DNA of 37,003 bases from Stentor coeruleus (lineage: Eukaryota > Ciliophora > Heterotrichea > Heterotrichida > Stentoridae), in the NCBI GenBank assembly GCA_001970955.1, contig MPUH01000747.1, positions 1 to 37,003 of the forward strand. Direction: 5' to 3'. This document shows positions 26,430 to 35,206 of the stretch, piece after piece. Both the position numbers and the translations under genes were made by a program. Position 1 is the first letter of the stretch, and every line of letters starts with the position of its first letter. The notes beneath the pieces are model-generated. The model worked only from the letters and a program-made list of their open reading frames with translations. It ran no database searches and was not told where the DNA came from.

Positions 26430-27412
26430 TTTTCTTAATTATTATCGAATTAAAGGAAGGATTTTAAATTTGCAGGGTTGATGTGAGGAATAGTTTTTTT
26501 TGGGAGATTGGATGATGGAACGTACTGGGGTGTTTGTGGTGGTGGAGTAAATATTTTGAGTTTTGAGGAAGTGATACGAGGATTTGATGTGAGGTGGTTT
26601 GGTAAAGAATGGCTTTTTAAGAATTTATAAGGAGATTTGATTATTATATGGATATTTTGATAATAGATTTAAGAGTTGATTTTTTATGGAATCTAGGATA
26701 ATGATTCATTTTTTTAAAGGTATGTTTTATGCTTTTAGAGGTGATTAATATTTTATGAAAACTTAAAAATATCTGCGATTGGTGTTATAAAATGATCGTC
26801 TCTAGTTCAGGCTTTAAGGATGAAGATCAAGGCTAAATTTATCAGAGAGTATCCAAAAGTAGAATAAAATTTAAATTTTTATATACCTTCAGAGTCTGAA
26901 ACCTCAAGAAACAATAAGTAATCCTAATTTAAATAGAAGTATTAAGAAATGAATTCAGGTTAATAACATCTAGGTTATAAAATAAACGAATTAAAACCAA
27001 ATATCTTAGTTGGGAGAAATTTATACAAGATGGAAATTGCTACTATAGAGCTGTTATACCAATTTTTTTTTTAAAATCCTTAACCATATGCTACTTGAAG
27101 CTTTTCAACCTAGCCGATAGATAACTAGCTGGGAACTCTGTCTATGATAAAGTAACTTTCTAAATAACTAACTAAAATAACTATAGAATCCTTTAACTAA
27201 TCTGAGAGAAACACTAATTTTAAAAGTAAATAAGGATATTCATACATAAAATATTATTTCCATATCTTTTACAATATTTTCTATTATCATAAACTCAGCC
27301 ACATCACATTTAAGAGAATTATCATAACTTTTCTCAAAATCCGATGTACAATTCTCTTTTCTGTAAACTTTCAGTTCCTCTGTTTATTTTATTATATCTT
27401 TAAAAGTATAAA
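26430..27412. other. Intergenic region, mostly non-coding
   Basis: 983 bp lie between two minus-strand genes. The first 150 bp, upstream of the C2orf81-like start, is G/T-rich. There is no intact ORF. It contains the otubain-like remnant near 26980-27120, listed separately, and otherwise nothing I can name. Confidence 0.5.
26980..27120 (+). pseudogene. Possible otubain (OTU cysteine protease) remnant
   Basis: In one frame around 27003-27060 the sequence reads YLSWEKFIQDGNCYYRAV. This matches the otubain active-site block (Y-x-x-I-R-K-x-x-x-D-G-N-C-F/Y-Y-R-A) including the catalytic Asp and Cys. Upstream the same frame has stops (TAA within L*NKRIKTK), and downstream it meets TAA shortly after LFNLADR. 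No 15-nt intron explains the breaks. The His-containing C-terminal part is not found. Otubains are deubiquitinating enzymes. The match is short, so this could be chance, but D-G-N-C-Y-Y-R-A is a specific string. Confidence 0.42.
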
Positions 27413-28120
27413 TTAAACACTTAAACGCTTTAAGTCGAACAAAGATTTAGGGTTGCGGCTGAGGATATTTTCTATGAAAAAAGTGCTTAAAACAAGTGCT
27501 TGCATGAAGTTCATAACTGTGATCCCTGGTTTTTGCTTCATTTCTTGCCATTTTTCATGCATTTTCATAACTGTGATGCTGTGGATTTCATCAAGGGTAC
27601 TTTGGTCTTGAGCATTTAGTTTAGCAAAAACTTTCATTATATGTGGAGGAGCTCTACGGCAATCAGAGGTTCCAAGTGCTCTTCTAGGTAAAAGCTGGAA
27701 ATAATATAGGAAAAAATAGGTGAGGTTTATTGAACAGATGGCAAATGAGTATTCTGCATTTTTATAAATCATGTATTTTTCAGGGAAGTTTTTGGCAAAG
27801 AAAATCAATTGCTGTAAACTGTATATACCACCACCACGAAAGTCTGTACTTGGGTCTGGACCTTGAAAACCTATTGTAACCCATTGATCACTTATTAATT
27901 CAGGAGGGTCTTGAAAGCTTAAATTCCATAAGACCTTAAGCTCTTCTTGATGAAGGGTGTTAGCCATATCAAATTTCACCCTTGATTTCAACCTGAGGAA
28001 TAAAAGGGCTTCCATTTCTTCACGGGTCAAAACAAAACTTTTACGCTTACAGCAACGACCCCAACAGGAGGTTGGGTAGAAATCCTAGATTTATGTTACG
28101 ATATTCTCATCATCGTCCAT
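27413..28120 (-). CDS. ELMOD: ELMO-domain protein (ELMOD family), one 15-nt intron
   Basis: Exon 1 is 28120-28100 (ATG GAC GAT GAT GAG AAT ATC). A 15-nt intron follows at 28099-28085, then exon 2 from 28084 to 27413, giving 230 residues. The ELMO/CED-12 domain is clear: LKVLWNLSFQDPPELISDQW, then IGFQGPDPSTDFRGGGIYSL, which contains the family G-F-Q-G-x-x-P-x-T-D-F-R-G-x-G core with the catalytic-type Arg. The domain continues with FAICSINLTYFFLYYFQLL. ELMOD proteins are GTPase-activating proteins for Arf/Arl family GTPases. A Cys-rich N-terminal patch (SCWGRCCKRK) may be palmitoylated. Without the intron the frame would begin at a TTG. It diverges from the ankyrin-like gene across 115 bp. 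Stop is TAA. Confidence 0.86.
28085..28099 (-). other. 15-nt intron in ELMOD gene
   Basis: The sense sequence is GTAACATAAATCTAG, phase 0, between ...AAT ATC and GAT TTC. It has GT...AG ends and A at position 10. It contains in-frame TAA and TAG, so it must be removed for the upstream ATG to be used. Confidence 0.85.
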
Positions 28121-28235
28121 TTTATAATATGATTAAGTTAAAATTCTAATCTAATAATTTCACAAATCTTCTTAACTTCAGCACTTAACCCACGACAAAT
28201 CCTTATCTAAATTGCACAAAAACTTCAAATAATAA

Positions 28236-28783
28236 ATGGAAATCCGAACTTTAATTGACGAGCTCAACTCACAAAACCCAAACCTATCCATAATCCAAGA
28301 AATCCTCAACACCCATACCGACCTCCTCAATGGAATTCTTGAATCAGGAGCTTCAGTCTTACATTTTGCAATCCGTAACGACGTTCTTAATGGGACACAT
28401 CTTACTAAATTTCTCCTTTCAGAGTATCAATTAAACCCAAATATTACAAATGATAGTGGTAGTACTCCATTCCTATGGGCTTTAGCTGCATGGGAAGAAA
28501 GTATAATTATAAATAAAATACCATATCCTCATAGCATATACACACTGATTTCANAAGTATAATTATAAATAAAATACCATATCCTCATAGCATATACACA
28601 CTGATTTCACATAAAGATTTTAAAATCAATAAAAGTCTTTTATATAGAGGAAATACAGTAGAATTTGTTAGAAAATATTTCCACAACACTGGAGCTCAAC
28701 ATTTTTTAAATGAAGCTATATGGAAAAACATATCAGGTTTTATATACGCAAAAGAGTTTATTGGTGAAATCAATCTTTTGTAA
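28236..28783 (+). CDS. Ankyrin-like small protein, broken by a join artefact
   Basis: The frame runs from ATG at 28236 to the N at 28554. Bases 28499-28553 are repeated exactly at 28555-28609. Continuing from 28610 (CAT AAA GAT...) keeps the frame open to TAA at 28781-28783, for 163 residues. Residues about 35-85 read as ankyrin-type helices: GASVLHFAIRNDVLNGTHLT (family G-x-T-x-L-H-x-A) and NPNITNDSGSTPFLWALAAW (N-x-x-D-x-x-G-x-T-P-L-x-x-A). The C-terminal 60 residues are helical and unassigned. A protein-interaction role is inferred. It is convergent with PSMA1, with 32 bp between stop codons. Confidence 0.78.
28499..28609. repeat. False duplication around N at 28554
   Basis: 55 bases (28499-28553) recur exactly at 28555-28609. 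Removing N plus one copy (56 nt) keeps the ankyrin-like ORF open for another 57 codons, supporting an assembly artefact. Confidence 0.9.
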
Positions 28784-28815
28784 CTATTTGACCAGTTTTT
28801 TCTAATTAACTAAGG

Positions 28816-29580
28816 TTATACTTCGACTTCCATTGCTTGGCCCAAATGTAATAGAGTCGCTTCAACTTCTTCGCTTGTGAGGAACTTGAATGGGGTGTCT
28901 CTTCCAACAATAGCTACACTAACGCTTCGTCCATTGAGTTCGACGTCAGATTGCGCTGATGATTTCACAGCTTTAACCGCATGGATTATAAGTTCATCTT
29001 TGCTCACTATTTATTTCTTACAATTAGCGAAAGTTTCATAGTTTTTCTCCAAATAAGTCTTAGCTGATTGGCATCTAGCTCCAATCGCCACCGCATAATA
29101 CTCATAAAAATTAGCATCAGGACTAGTCTCATAGACATGAGGTCCATTTTCCTATATAATTTTTACATCAAGTCCAATAACTAAACACCCAACCCCATAA
29201 GGTCTTTTTGAGTGTCTTTGAGTTTTAATCTGAGCTTTATCACTAAGTTTACCCACAAGTCTTTGAGGATTAATATTGGTCCCATGAGTATACTTGTAAT
29301 TCAAAGCTTCAGTACGAAGATACTTGCAAATAAGCCTACCATCAGCTGTAAGTCCAGAAAAGCAAAGTCCAATATGCTCATCAATTTCATAAAGCTTTTG
29401 CTGGTATTCAGCAAGTTTAGAAGGTGCACGGTTCAAAGTGGCTAGAATCGCATAGTCATTAGATTTTAAACCAACACATAGTGAACCTTGCTTAATAGCT
29501 TCCATTGCATATTCAATCTGAAATAATCGTCCTTGAGGACTCCACGTGATGCAGTCTGTATCGTAAGGACTTTTCAGCAT
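28816..29580 (-). CDS. PSMA1: 20S proteasome alpha subunit PSMA1 (alpha6), two 15-nt introns
   Basis: There are three exons: 29580-29167, 29151-29022 and 29006-28816, joined over two 15-nt introns, giving 244 residues (human PSMA1 is 263). The N-terminus has YDTDCITWSPQGRLFQIEYA followed by MEAIKQGS, the proteasome alpha signature in its PSMA1 form. LNRAPSKLAEYQQKLYEIDEHIG and FSGLTADGRLICKYLR follow, then RPYGVGCLVIGLD, where intron 1 interrupts before ENGPHVYETSPDANFYEYYA. Exon 3 adds SKDELIIHAVKAV and VSVAIVGRDTPFKFLT. The subunit forms part of the outer alpha ring gating substrate entry in the cytosol and nucleus. The short acidic C-tail of animal PSMA1 is reduced to MEVEV. It diverges from the MFS gene across 86 bp. 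Confidence 0.94.
29007..29021 (-). other. 15-nt intron 2 of PSMA1
   Basis: The sense sequence is GTAAGAAATAAATAG, phase 1, joining GCT AAT T to TG AGC AAA. It has A at position 10. Translation through it meets an in-frame TAA. Splicing restores the PSMA1 pattern. Confidence 0.92.
29152..29166 (-). other. 15-nt intron 1 of PSMA1
   Basis: The sense sequence is GTAAAAATTATATAG, phase 0, between GGA CTT GAT and GAA AAT GGA. It has A at position 10 and ends in an in-frame TAG. Removing it restores the conserved L-x-x-G-x-D-x-x-G-P-H segment. Confidence 0.94.
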
Positions 29581-29666
29581 ATTTATTACTAAAAGGCTTT
29601 TATGAATATGTTGAGAATATAAACTAATTGAAATCTAATGAAAAAAAACACTTAAATAGACTAAAA

Positions 29667-30994
29667 ATGGGAGTTAATGTGTTTGTTTTTACTTTCTTAT
29701 GTGAAGCTTCGAAACATGTGCTGATGACTGGATGGTTTAACTGCGCTGGCGAAGTGCATAAGAAACTTGGCATTTCATCTGAGAAACTAGGGATGATTAA
29801 CATGTCTTTTCTTATCTACTACGCTATTGGGAATTTTATATTTGGGATCCTTGGGGATAAGTATCATCAGAAAATAGTTTTATGCATATGTAGCTTTGCA
29901 GCTTGTGGGGTTTTTACTACAGTATTTTCTAATTAGATCGTCCTTTTGAGTTATTTGCAAATGATGAATTTCGCGTTGTTTACGGTACTTTTCGCTATGC
30001 TTGGGTTGTTCCAGTCATCTATATGGCCTATGTCTGTAGCAATAATGGGTCAAGAATACCCACATGCAGTCAGAGGAAAAATTATTGGATTTTGGAGTAT
30101 GAATTCAGCTGTAGGGGATATAGTTGGGTATTTCATATCATCTTCATTACTCTATTTGTTTTCAAGCTGGGTTTTAGTCTTACTCATCAGCCTAGTGCAG
30201 TTTTTAGCTGTAATCAGTTGCACATTTTTATTCATGAAAAGCCATGAAAGTCCAATCACTAAACCTAATATCAGTATTTTAGATGCTTTAAAAACCCCAA
30301 CTGTATTCAATTATTGTATATGCTATGCTTGTATGAAACTATTACATATGGCAATACTTATATGGATTCCTTATTATCTAGAAGTTGAATTGAAAATCAA
30401 TATTCAATTGGAAGGTGTTTTAATGATCCTTTATAGTCTTGGAGGTGTAGTTGGTTCAATAACTTCAGGATATTTATCAGATAAAGTTGCAGATCGTAGT
30501 TATGTTCTGATTTGCATGCTTATTGGCTCTTTTCCTATTATAATATTTTTGAGTTTTGAATTAGGGTCTTCACTTGTTATGAGTTTTATTATAAGTTTTA
30601 TTATTGGGATTTTGATTGGAGGAGGGTCGATGTTATTATGTGCTGTTGTTGCTGCAGATATGTGTGATTTAGATACTACTCATGAAGCTAAATCCATATA
30701 TACAGGACTTGTTGATGCTTTTGGGGGGATTGGGGCAAGTTTAGGGCAATATACTGTAAGGAATATATAGATTGGTATGCTTCAAGGATATTCTTGGTCT
30801 GGAGTTTTTGGGGTGATGCTTGTTGCTAATGCTTTAGGGATTGCAAATTTGGCTCCAGTTGTATATCGGGCTTATAAGNTAATGCTTTAGGGATTGCAAA
30901 TTTGGCTCCAGTTGTATATCGGGCTTATAAGAAAAAGTCATATAGAGAATTTAGTAAAGAAGGAAGTATTGATGGGGATTTAGGTAGGAAATAA
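29667..30994 (+). CDS. Major facilitator superfamily transporter, two 15-nt introns
   Basis: Exons are 29667-29921, 29937-30755 and 30771-30994 (the last contains a 53-nt artefact, 30879-30931). Corrected length is 414 residues with about 12 hydrophobic segments. Segment 2-3 reads MSFLIYYAIGNFIFGILGDK, the MFS G-x-L-x-D-[RK] loop. LGLFQSSIWPMSVAIMGQEY, then RGKIIGFWSMNSAVGDIVGY, and the second-half loop SGYLSDKVADRS fit sugar-phosphate/organophosphate antiporters (SLC37/GlpT/UhpT type). Substrate is unproven. The first in-frame ATG is 29667. The frame upstream opens only with a TTG. Introns are phase 0. The frame ends at TAA 30992-30994 once the duplicate at the N (30879) is dropped. Confidence 0.87.
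29922..29936 (+). other. 15-nt intron 1 of MFS gene
   Basis: GTATTTTCTAATTAG is phase 0, between ACT ACA and ATC GTC. It has A at position 10 and its last codon is an in-frame TAG. Splicing joins two long MFS frames exactly. Confidence 0.94.
30756..30770 (+). other. 15-nt intron 2 of MFS gene
   Basis: GTAAGGAATATATAG is phase 0, between TAT ACT and ATT GGT. It has A at position 10 and ends in an in-frame TAG. Splicing continues the transmembrane frame into GMLQGYSWSGVFGVMLVAN. Confidence 0.94.
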
Positions 30995-31230
30995 AGTTAT
31001 CATGAAATAGATACTAGGGTTTTTTTTATTTGATGAAGGAGATAAAAATGAGTGATATTTTTGATGGATTGTTGGAGTTGNGAAAAAGTCATATAGAGAA
31101 TTTAGTAAAGAAGGAAGTATTGATGGGGATTTAGGTAGGAAATAAGTTATCATGAAATAGATACTAGGGTTTTTTTTATTTGATGAAGGAGATAAAAATG
31201 AGTGATATTTTTGATGGATTGTTGGAGTTG
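30827..31230. repeat. Two nested false duplications around N at 30879 and 31081
   Basis: Bases 30827-30878 recur exactly at 30880-30931 around the N at 30879. Bases 30931-31080 recur at 31082-31230 around the N at 31081, differing by one A in a short run (AATAAAG versus AATAAG) just after the MFS stop. The true end of the MFS gene is therefore present twice, and about 200 nt of this stretch is artificial. Confidence 0.9.
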
Positions 31231-32225
31231 TTATGAGATTTTTGAGGATAATATGTAGATAGAGAAAAAGGTTTTTAAGAGGATGAATGAATTGAGGTAT
31301 TTTTATTTTGATAGAGAATTTATAAGTTTGATGTTGCACTTTTTATTTGATGCTTAGATAAGCATATCTATTTATTGTTATTTTGTATTGCAAATGAGGT
31401 TTATTTTTAGATGAAATTATAGGTAGACGAATGTTGCAAAATGCCGCAGATATGATGTGAGTTTATTAGGGTTTTGAAATTTTGAAATTATGAAAATATC
31501 GTAATTTCAAGGAGTTTAGAATCGCTGATGATGGGAGATATTTTTTTATAGCTTGAAATTGTAAGTAGCAGTTAATATAATTAGAGTTTTGATATTAAGA
31601 TATCATATTTATTTTATATGTTCTTGTTTGATATTTTATATCGTAAATCAATATTAAAAGTTAATTTAATTATTTAGAGTATAGTTTTATTAAGGCTTAA
31701 TGAGAATTTTTTGCAATATATTTTAAAGGAGATGATTATGATTAGAAAACATATAAAAAGTTGTAGCCAAGTTTAATAAAAAATATTCATATAGTAACAA
31801 CTAGAGTTATTTGTCAACAATTACCTATATTATAAGGAAAATCTTTCACATAATTGATTAAATCAACTTCCAAACACAAGCTTATTTATAAATTACTAAA
31901 AACTATTTTTCCAAATTAAATTCACCTAATCCTAAAGTAAATTCCATTAACTTTTTCACTAATCAACAATCACATAAATCATATCAACCCTCTCAATCAC
32001 TATGTTTTTTATGCTAATCATAATGATGATGGATATAATAGAATGGTTACCAAAGCATAAATCTAGCCTCTAAATAAGCTTCTTATTCGAAGTAATTCTA
32101 TCTTAACATCAAAGATTAACCTATCAACTTATATTTTATATCAATTCTCTAAAAGCAAATTAGTAAATTATGTTGAACTTGAAGATAGAGTGATTCTAGG
32201 AGCCTTAAAATATTCACTTCCTTTC
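31231..32225. other. Gene-poor region
   Basis: About 1 kb of AT-rich DNA follows the MFS gene. Frames here carry frequent stops. Two short stretches look faintly protein-like: around 31270-31350 (plus; IEKKVFKRMNELRYFYFDRE before a TAG) and around 31505-31555 (plus; FRIADDGRYFFIA). Neither has a start, a stop-free length or a recognisable family match that supports a gene. Confidence 0.45.
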
Positions 32226-33510
32226 TACTAAGATAAATTATTCAATGGTCTTCATGTAGCCTCCTGAATCTTTAAATGTCCCTCTAATAACTTTAACCCT
32301 TAAGTTAAAGCAGATGTAAAAATAAGTGTTTTCAAATGAATAGAGTTGAATATTTACTCAAAAAACTCATAGCTCATGGCACTGAAAAATGATCAAGTTC
32401 CCAATTAACTCTTGAACTTGAAAACATGGGTGTAGCATTCAGCATCAAAAAAGGCAAAGAAATGACAACTTTTCAAATTGAAATTCAACTCAAAGATATG
32501 GCTAAAGTTATCAATATTCTAGCTGATATCTAATTGTTATCAAAATTCAACAGGAATTTTATTTAAGAACTAAGTGAAGCTAATCTTGCTGAACTTAGAA
32601 ATACATTTGATGCAAGGAAGTTTATGCTAGAAAATATTCATTAAATAGATTTTAGTGACCATATAATAGGTCAATCAATACGTGGAAAAAAAGTAATTAT
32701 AGGGAATATTACTCAAGAAATAATAAAAGATTATATTGATACTCATTAGACTGACTCAAGAATAATATTAGTTACTACAGGCTCAGTTAATCATGAGCAG
32801 TTTAAAGATTATCTGAAAAGAACTTAGAAGATATTAAAAATTCAGGAAGTGACACAACTTTAGAAGATAAACCAGTTTTACTGGATTACAAATGCAAATA
32901 AGAGATGATGATAATGTTAATATAACCTATGCTGAGATATTATCACCTCCATTTCATGGAATAATGAAGATTATTTTGCTTTCCAGTACTTAAAAGATTA
33001 TGGGAGACTATAGACCAGTTCATGATTCTATTATAAATCATCCCATTTGCATTAAAATTCCCACACAAACGGTTCAGAGAAATTGAAGACTTTGGTGAAC
33101 ACTCTGATGTGGGTCTTTTCTGTCACTATGCTAGCACTTTAGATTTATCTGGGTTTTTTTATTCCACATGCTTATCTTAAAGCGACTAGAAAGCTACAAA
33201 TTATGTTATGGAGTCTGAAAAATACCATTCAAAAAATAGATACTATAATAATTTACTTATAAATCATAATCAGCTTACTCAAGGTAAAGAAATAACTAAT
33301 CAACTTCATTATACCAAAAGAAGAATCCCAAGGTCAGATATCGCTAAAAGAATATTACTTTCTGATATTATATATTTAGAAAATACTTATACTAATTGGC
33401 TTTGGGGTTGCGAACTTGCTTTAGTTTTTTATAAACCAATTTTCACTCATATTAGACTTTATAGCACATATTGTGTATATAAAATGACAGTAATCAAATC
33501 TAGATCATAA
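32226..33510 (+). pseudogene. Decayed M16 peptidase gene (MPP-beta / bc1 core-protein type)
   Basis: Fragments in several plus frames follow the mitochondrial processing peptidase family from near its start to its end. KLFNGLHVAS (32235-32264) matches the L-P-N-G-L-R-V-A start. NRVEYLLKKLIAHGTEK (from 32339) matches N-G-V-A-H-F-L-E-H-x-A-F-x-G-T, but with the zinc motif HxxEH lost. LELENMGVAFSIKKGKEMT, ILADI, ILVTTGSVNHEQFKD, LQMQIRDDDNVNITYAEI (32886 on), FGEHSDVGLFCHYAS (33085 on) and the 100-codon tail 33208-33510 (YTKRRIPRSDIAKRI) follow in family order. Segment 32339-32824 keeps one frame for 162 codons, with stops at 32390 (TGA), 32531, 32564, 32642 (TAA) and 32747 (TAG). Later parts need several frameshifts. 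No 15-nt introns explain the stops. Confidence 0.85.
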
Positions 33511-33782
33511 TAATTATACGATTTTAAAAAACATCTTCTATAAATATTACTATGAAAAAACAAATAAATATATACTAAGTACAAAATAAGCTTTTTGATA
33601 TTATTTTTAAGGCAGATTATTTAAGTTCAAGAGTTTTTCTATATAAAATTATGGATTCTCATAGGTTTTTCTAAAACTCCTGTGATACTAAAACGAAAAT
33701 GGGGAAAAATCCACTGACCCTTACTGATTATTTGGGCTAAAACTTGATCATACATGAAAGAAATGTAAAATTAACAACATAA

Positions 33783-34322
33783 TTATTTTGGTGTATTATT
33801 CTTTGTACTGTTTTTTTGTAAGTGAATAAACTTGGCGACTTTTAAGTGGTAATCGGCACTGGACTTAATAGTTGGATAAGCAATTTGTGGGAAATAACTA
33901 AACTGTGAAGCTAGCATGATATTTTTCATATATTGGTTTTGCATTGCCATCATATTCATCCAAGCAGCCTGGTTTATGTTAGGTTTCGGTGCTGGCTCAG
34001 GTTTTTTTTCAACTACTTCAACTGGTTTCTTTTTTACTTCAGGAGGTTTGGTATTCATGAGTTTTATGAGCCCATCAATAACGAATTTATCGTCTTCTAC
34101 TGGAGCTTTCCTTTTTTTCGGAAGTTCTAGCTTAGTAACGACTTCAACTGGTTCAGGCTCTATTTTCTTTACATATTTCAACTTCTTCAAGTCCATTTGT
34201 ATCTCAGCCTCGCTTGCTTGAAATACGGGAATGTCGTTTCGTAATCTTCTACAGTCACTTGTTAAGTATCCTCTTTGTCTTGACATTATATTTTTATAAA
34301 ATATACACGTTTCACCATTCAT
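33783..34322 (-). CDS. Hypothetical Lys/Pro-rich protein
   Basis: The longest frame is 179 residues from ATG at 34322. A second in-frame ATG at 34286 (MSRQRGYLTSDCRR), preceded by AATATA, is an equally good or better start and would give 167 residues. No family is recognised. The protein has a charged middle with LPKKRKAP (nuclear-localisation-like). A Pro/Lys/Glu stretch at about 104-126 (PPEVKKKPVEVVEKKPEPAP) is followed by a Met/Gln-rich helix (AAWMNMMAMQNQYMKNIM). It lacks membrane segments. Codon use and A/C-rich sense strand are gene-like, and the frame is clean in an otherwise stop-rich region. A role in RNA or chromatin binding would be speculation. Confidence 0.62.
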   Translation of the reverse strand: MNGETCIFYKNIMSRQRGYLTSDCRRLRNDIPVFQASEAEIQMDLKKLKYVKKIEPEPVEVVTKLELPKKRKAPVEDDKFVIDGLIKLMNTKPPEVKKKPVEVVEKKPEPAPKPNINQAAWMNMMAMQNQYMKNIMLASQFSYFPQIAYPTIKSSADYHLKVAKFIHLQKNSTKNNTPK

Positions 34323-34833
34323 TTTTATACAAATTAAATATTACTTACAATAGGAATTCAGCATAATTTATAGTTTTTTATGTGGATTTTTGAAGAAAAT
34401 ATATGTAGAATATTTTGATGATGAAGACTCTAAGTTTCTTTATAGGAATTTTAATAGAGAAAAAGTTAGTGGGTTAAGCCTGGCGTAGTCTGATTATGGT
34501 TAAATGATTGGTTAAAATTAATGGAGTTTTTAGCAAGGTTGGAGGCTATGTTTGGCAAATAGATTGATAAAAACTTGAAAGGAAGAATATTTTATGTAAG
34601 AAAGGAAAATAAACCTTAAAAGATTATATTTATTGGAGGTTATGTTTAGGTTACTTGAGATACGAATTCATAAATTTTCAAAGATGCTTAAGATGCAATG
34701 ATGACTTAGGCAGAAAAAATGTTTTGATGTTGGATATGGTTAGACAGAGAGTTCTTGTAGGTAAGTCATTCATCTTGGTAGATATTATATTTGGATGATT
34801 TGGTAATTTTATGTATTAAGTAATAATCAATTT
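34323..34833. other. Intergenic, no gene seen
   Basis: AT-rich, G-containing plus strand with stops in all frames. A plus frame around 34535-34615 reads LMEFLARLEAMFGK then a stop, not followed by a convincing continuation. Confidence 0.45.
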
Positions 34834-35206
34834 TTATTTTTGCTTAGTTTGATTTTTGATATCCATAACCATGAATTTTGGTATTTTACCACTTTTATTT
34901 TTGAGAAACTGATCTTCTGGCATATAGAGCAAAAATTGTAAAGGTGATTTATCATTTCTTTTGAAAATGGAATGAATTCTAATATTCTTCAAGCATATTA
35001 TTCAGGTTAATTTTCGTATCTTGGTTGCTTAACTTATAGATTAAAAATGATTCTTTTTCATCCCTATGATTTAAACCCAAAAGCAGCTTTTTTCTGCTTT
35101 CTATGCCTTTCATACACAAGCAATTTTCTATATAAAAAATCCAATCTTCTTTTAGCATAGAGTTTATAAGTAAAATATACTTAAGTGCATAATTTAAGTT
35201 TTTCAT
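34834..35206 (-). pseudogene. Possible frameshifted small gene
   Basis: A 75-codon minus frame (35206-34979) ends at TAG after INLNNMLEEY. One base shifted, the strand stays open with protein-like content: IHSIFKRNDKSPLQFLLYMP, then KIPKFMVMDIKN, to a TAA at 34834-34836. This suggests one gene of about 120 codons broken by a single-base change near 34990, or a sequencing error. No family is recognised and no short intron bridges the frames. It may also be chance in AT-rich DNA. Confidence 0.35.

Noticed and set aside
28778-28795. 16-nt GT...AG string at the end of the ankyrin-like gene
   Set aside because: Lacks A at position 10 and would add only a few residues before TAA.
30980-31339. 119-codon minus ORF spanning an N
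   Set aside because: It covers the duplicated end of the MFS gene and its scar; the repeat inside it is the assembly artefact.
31505-31555. WD40-like phrase (RIADDGRYFFIA) in the desert
   Set aside because: Too short, flanked by stops, with no neighbouring repeat blades.
34535-34760. Plus-strand frame that reads like protein if TAA/TAG are taken as Gln
   Set aside because: Nine stops in about 100 codons, including TGA, near the random rate for this AT content, and no family match.
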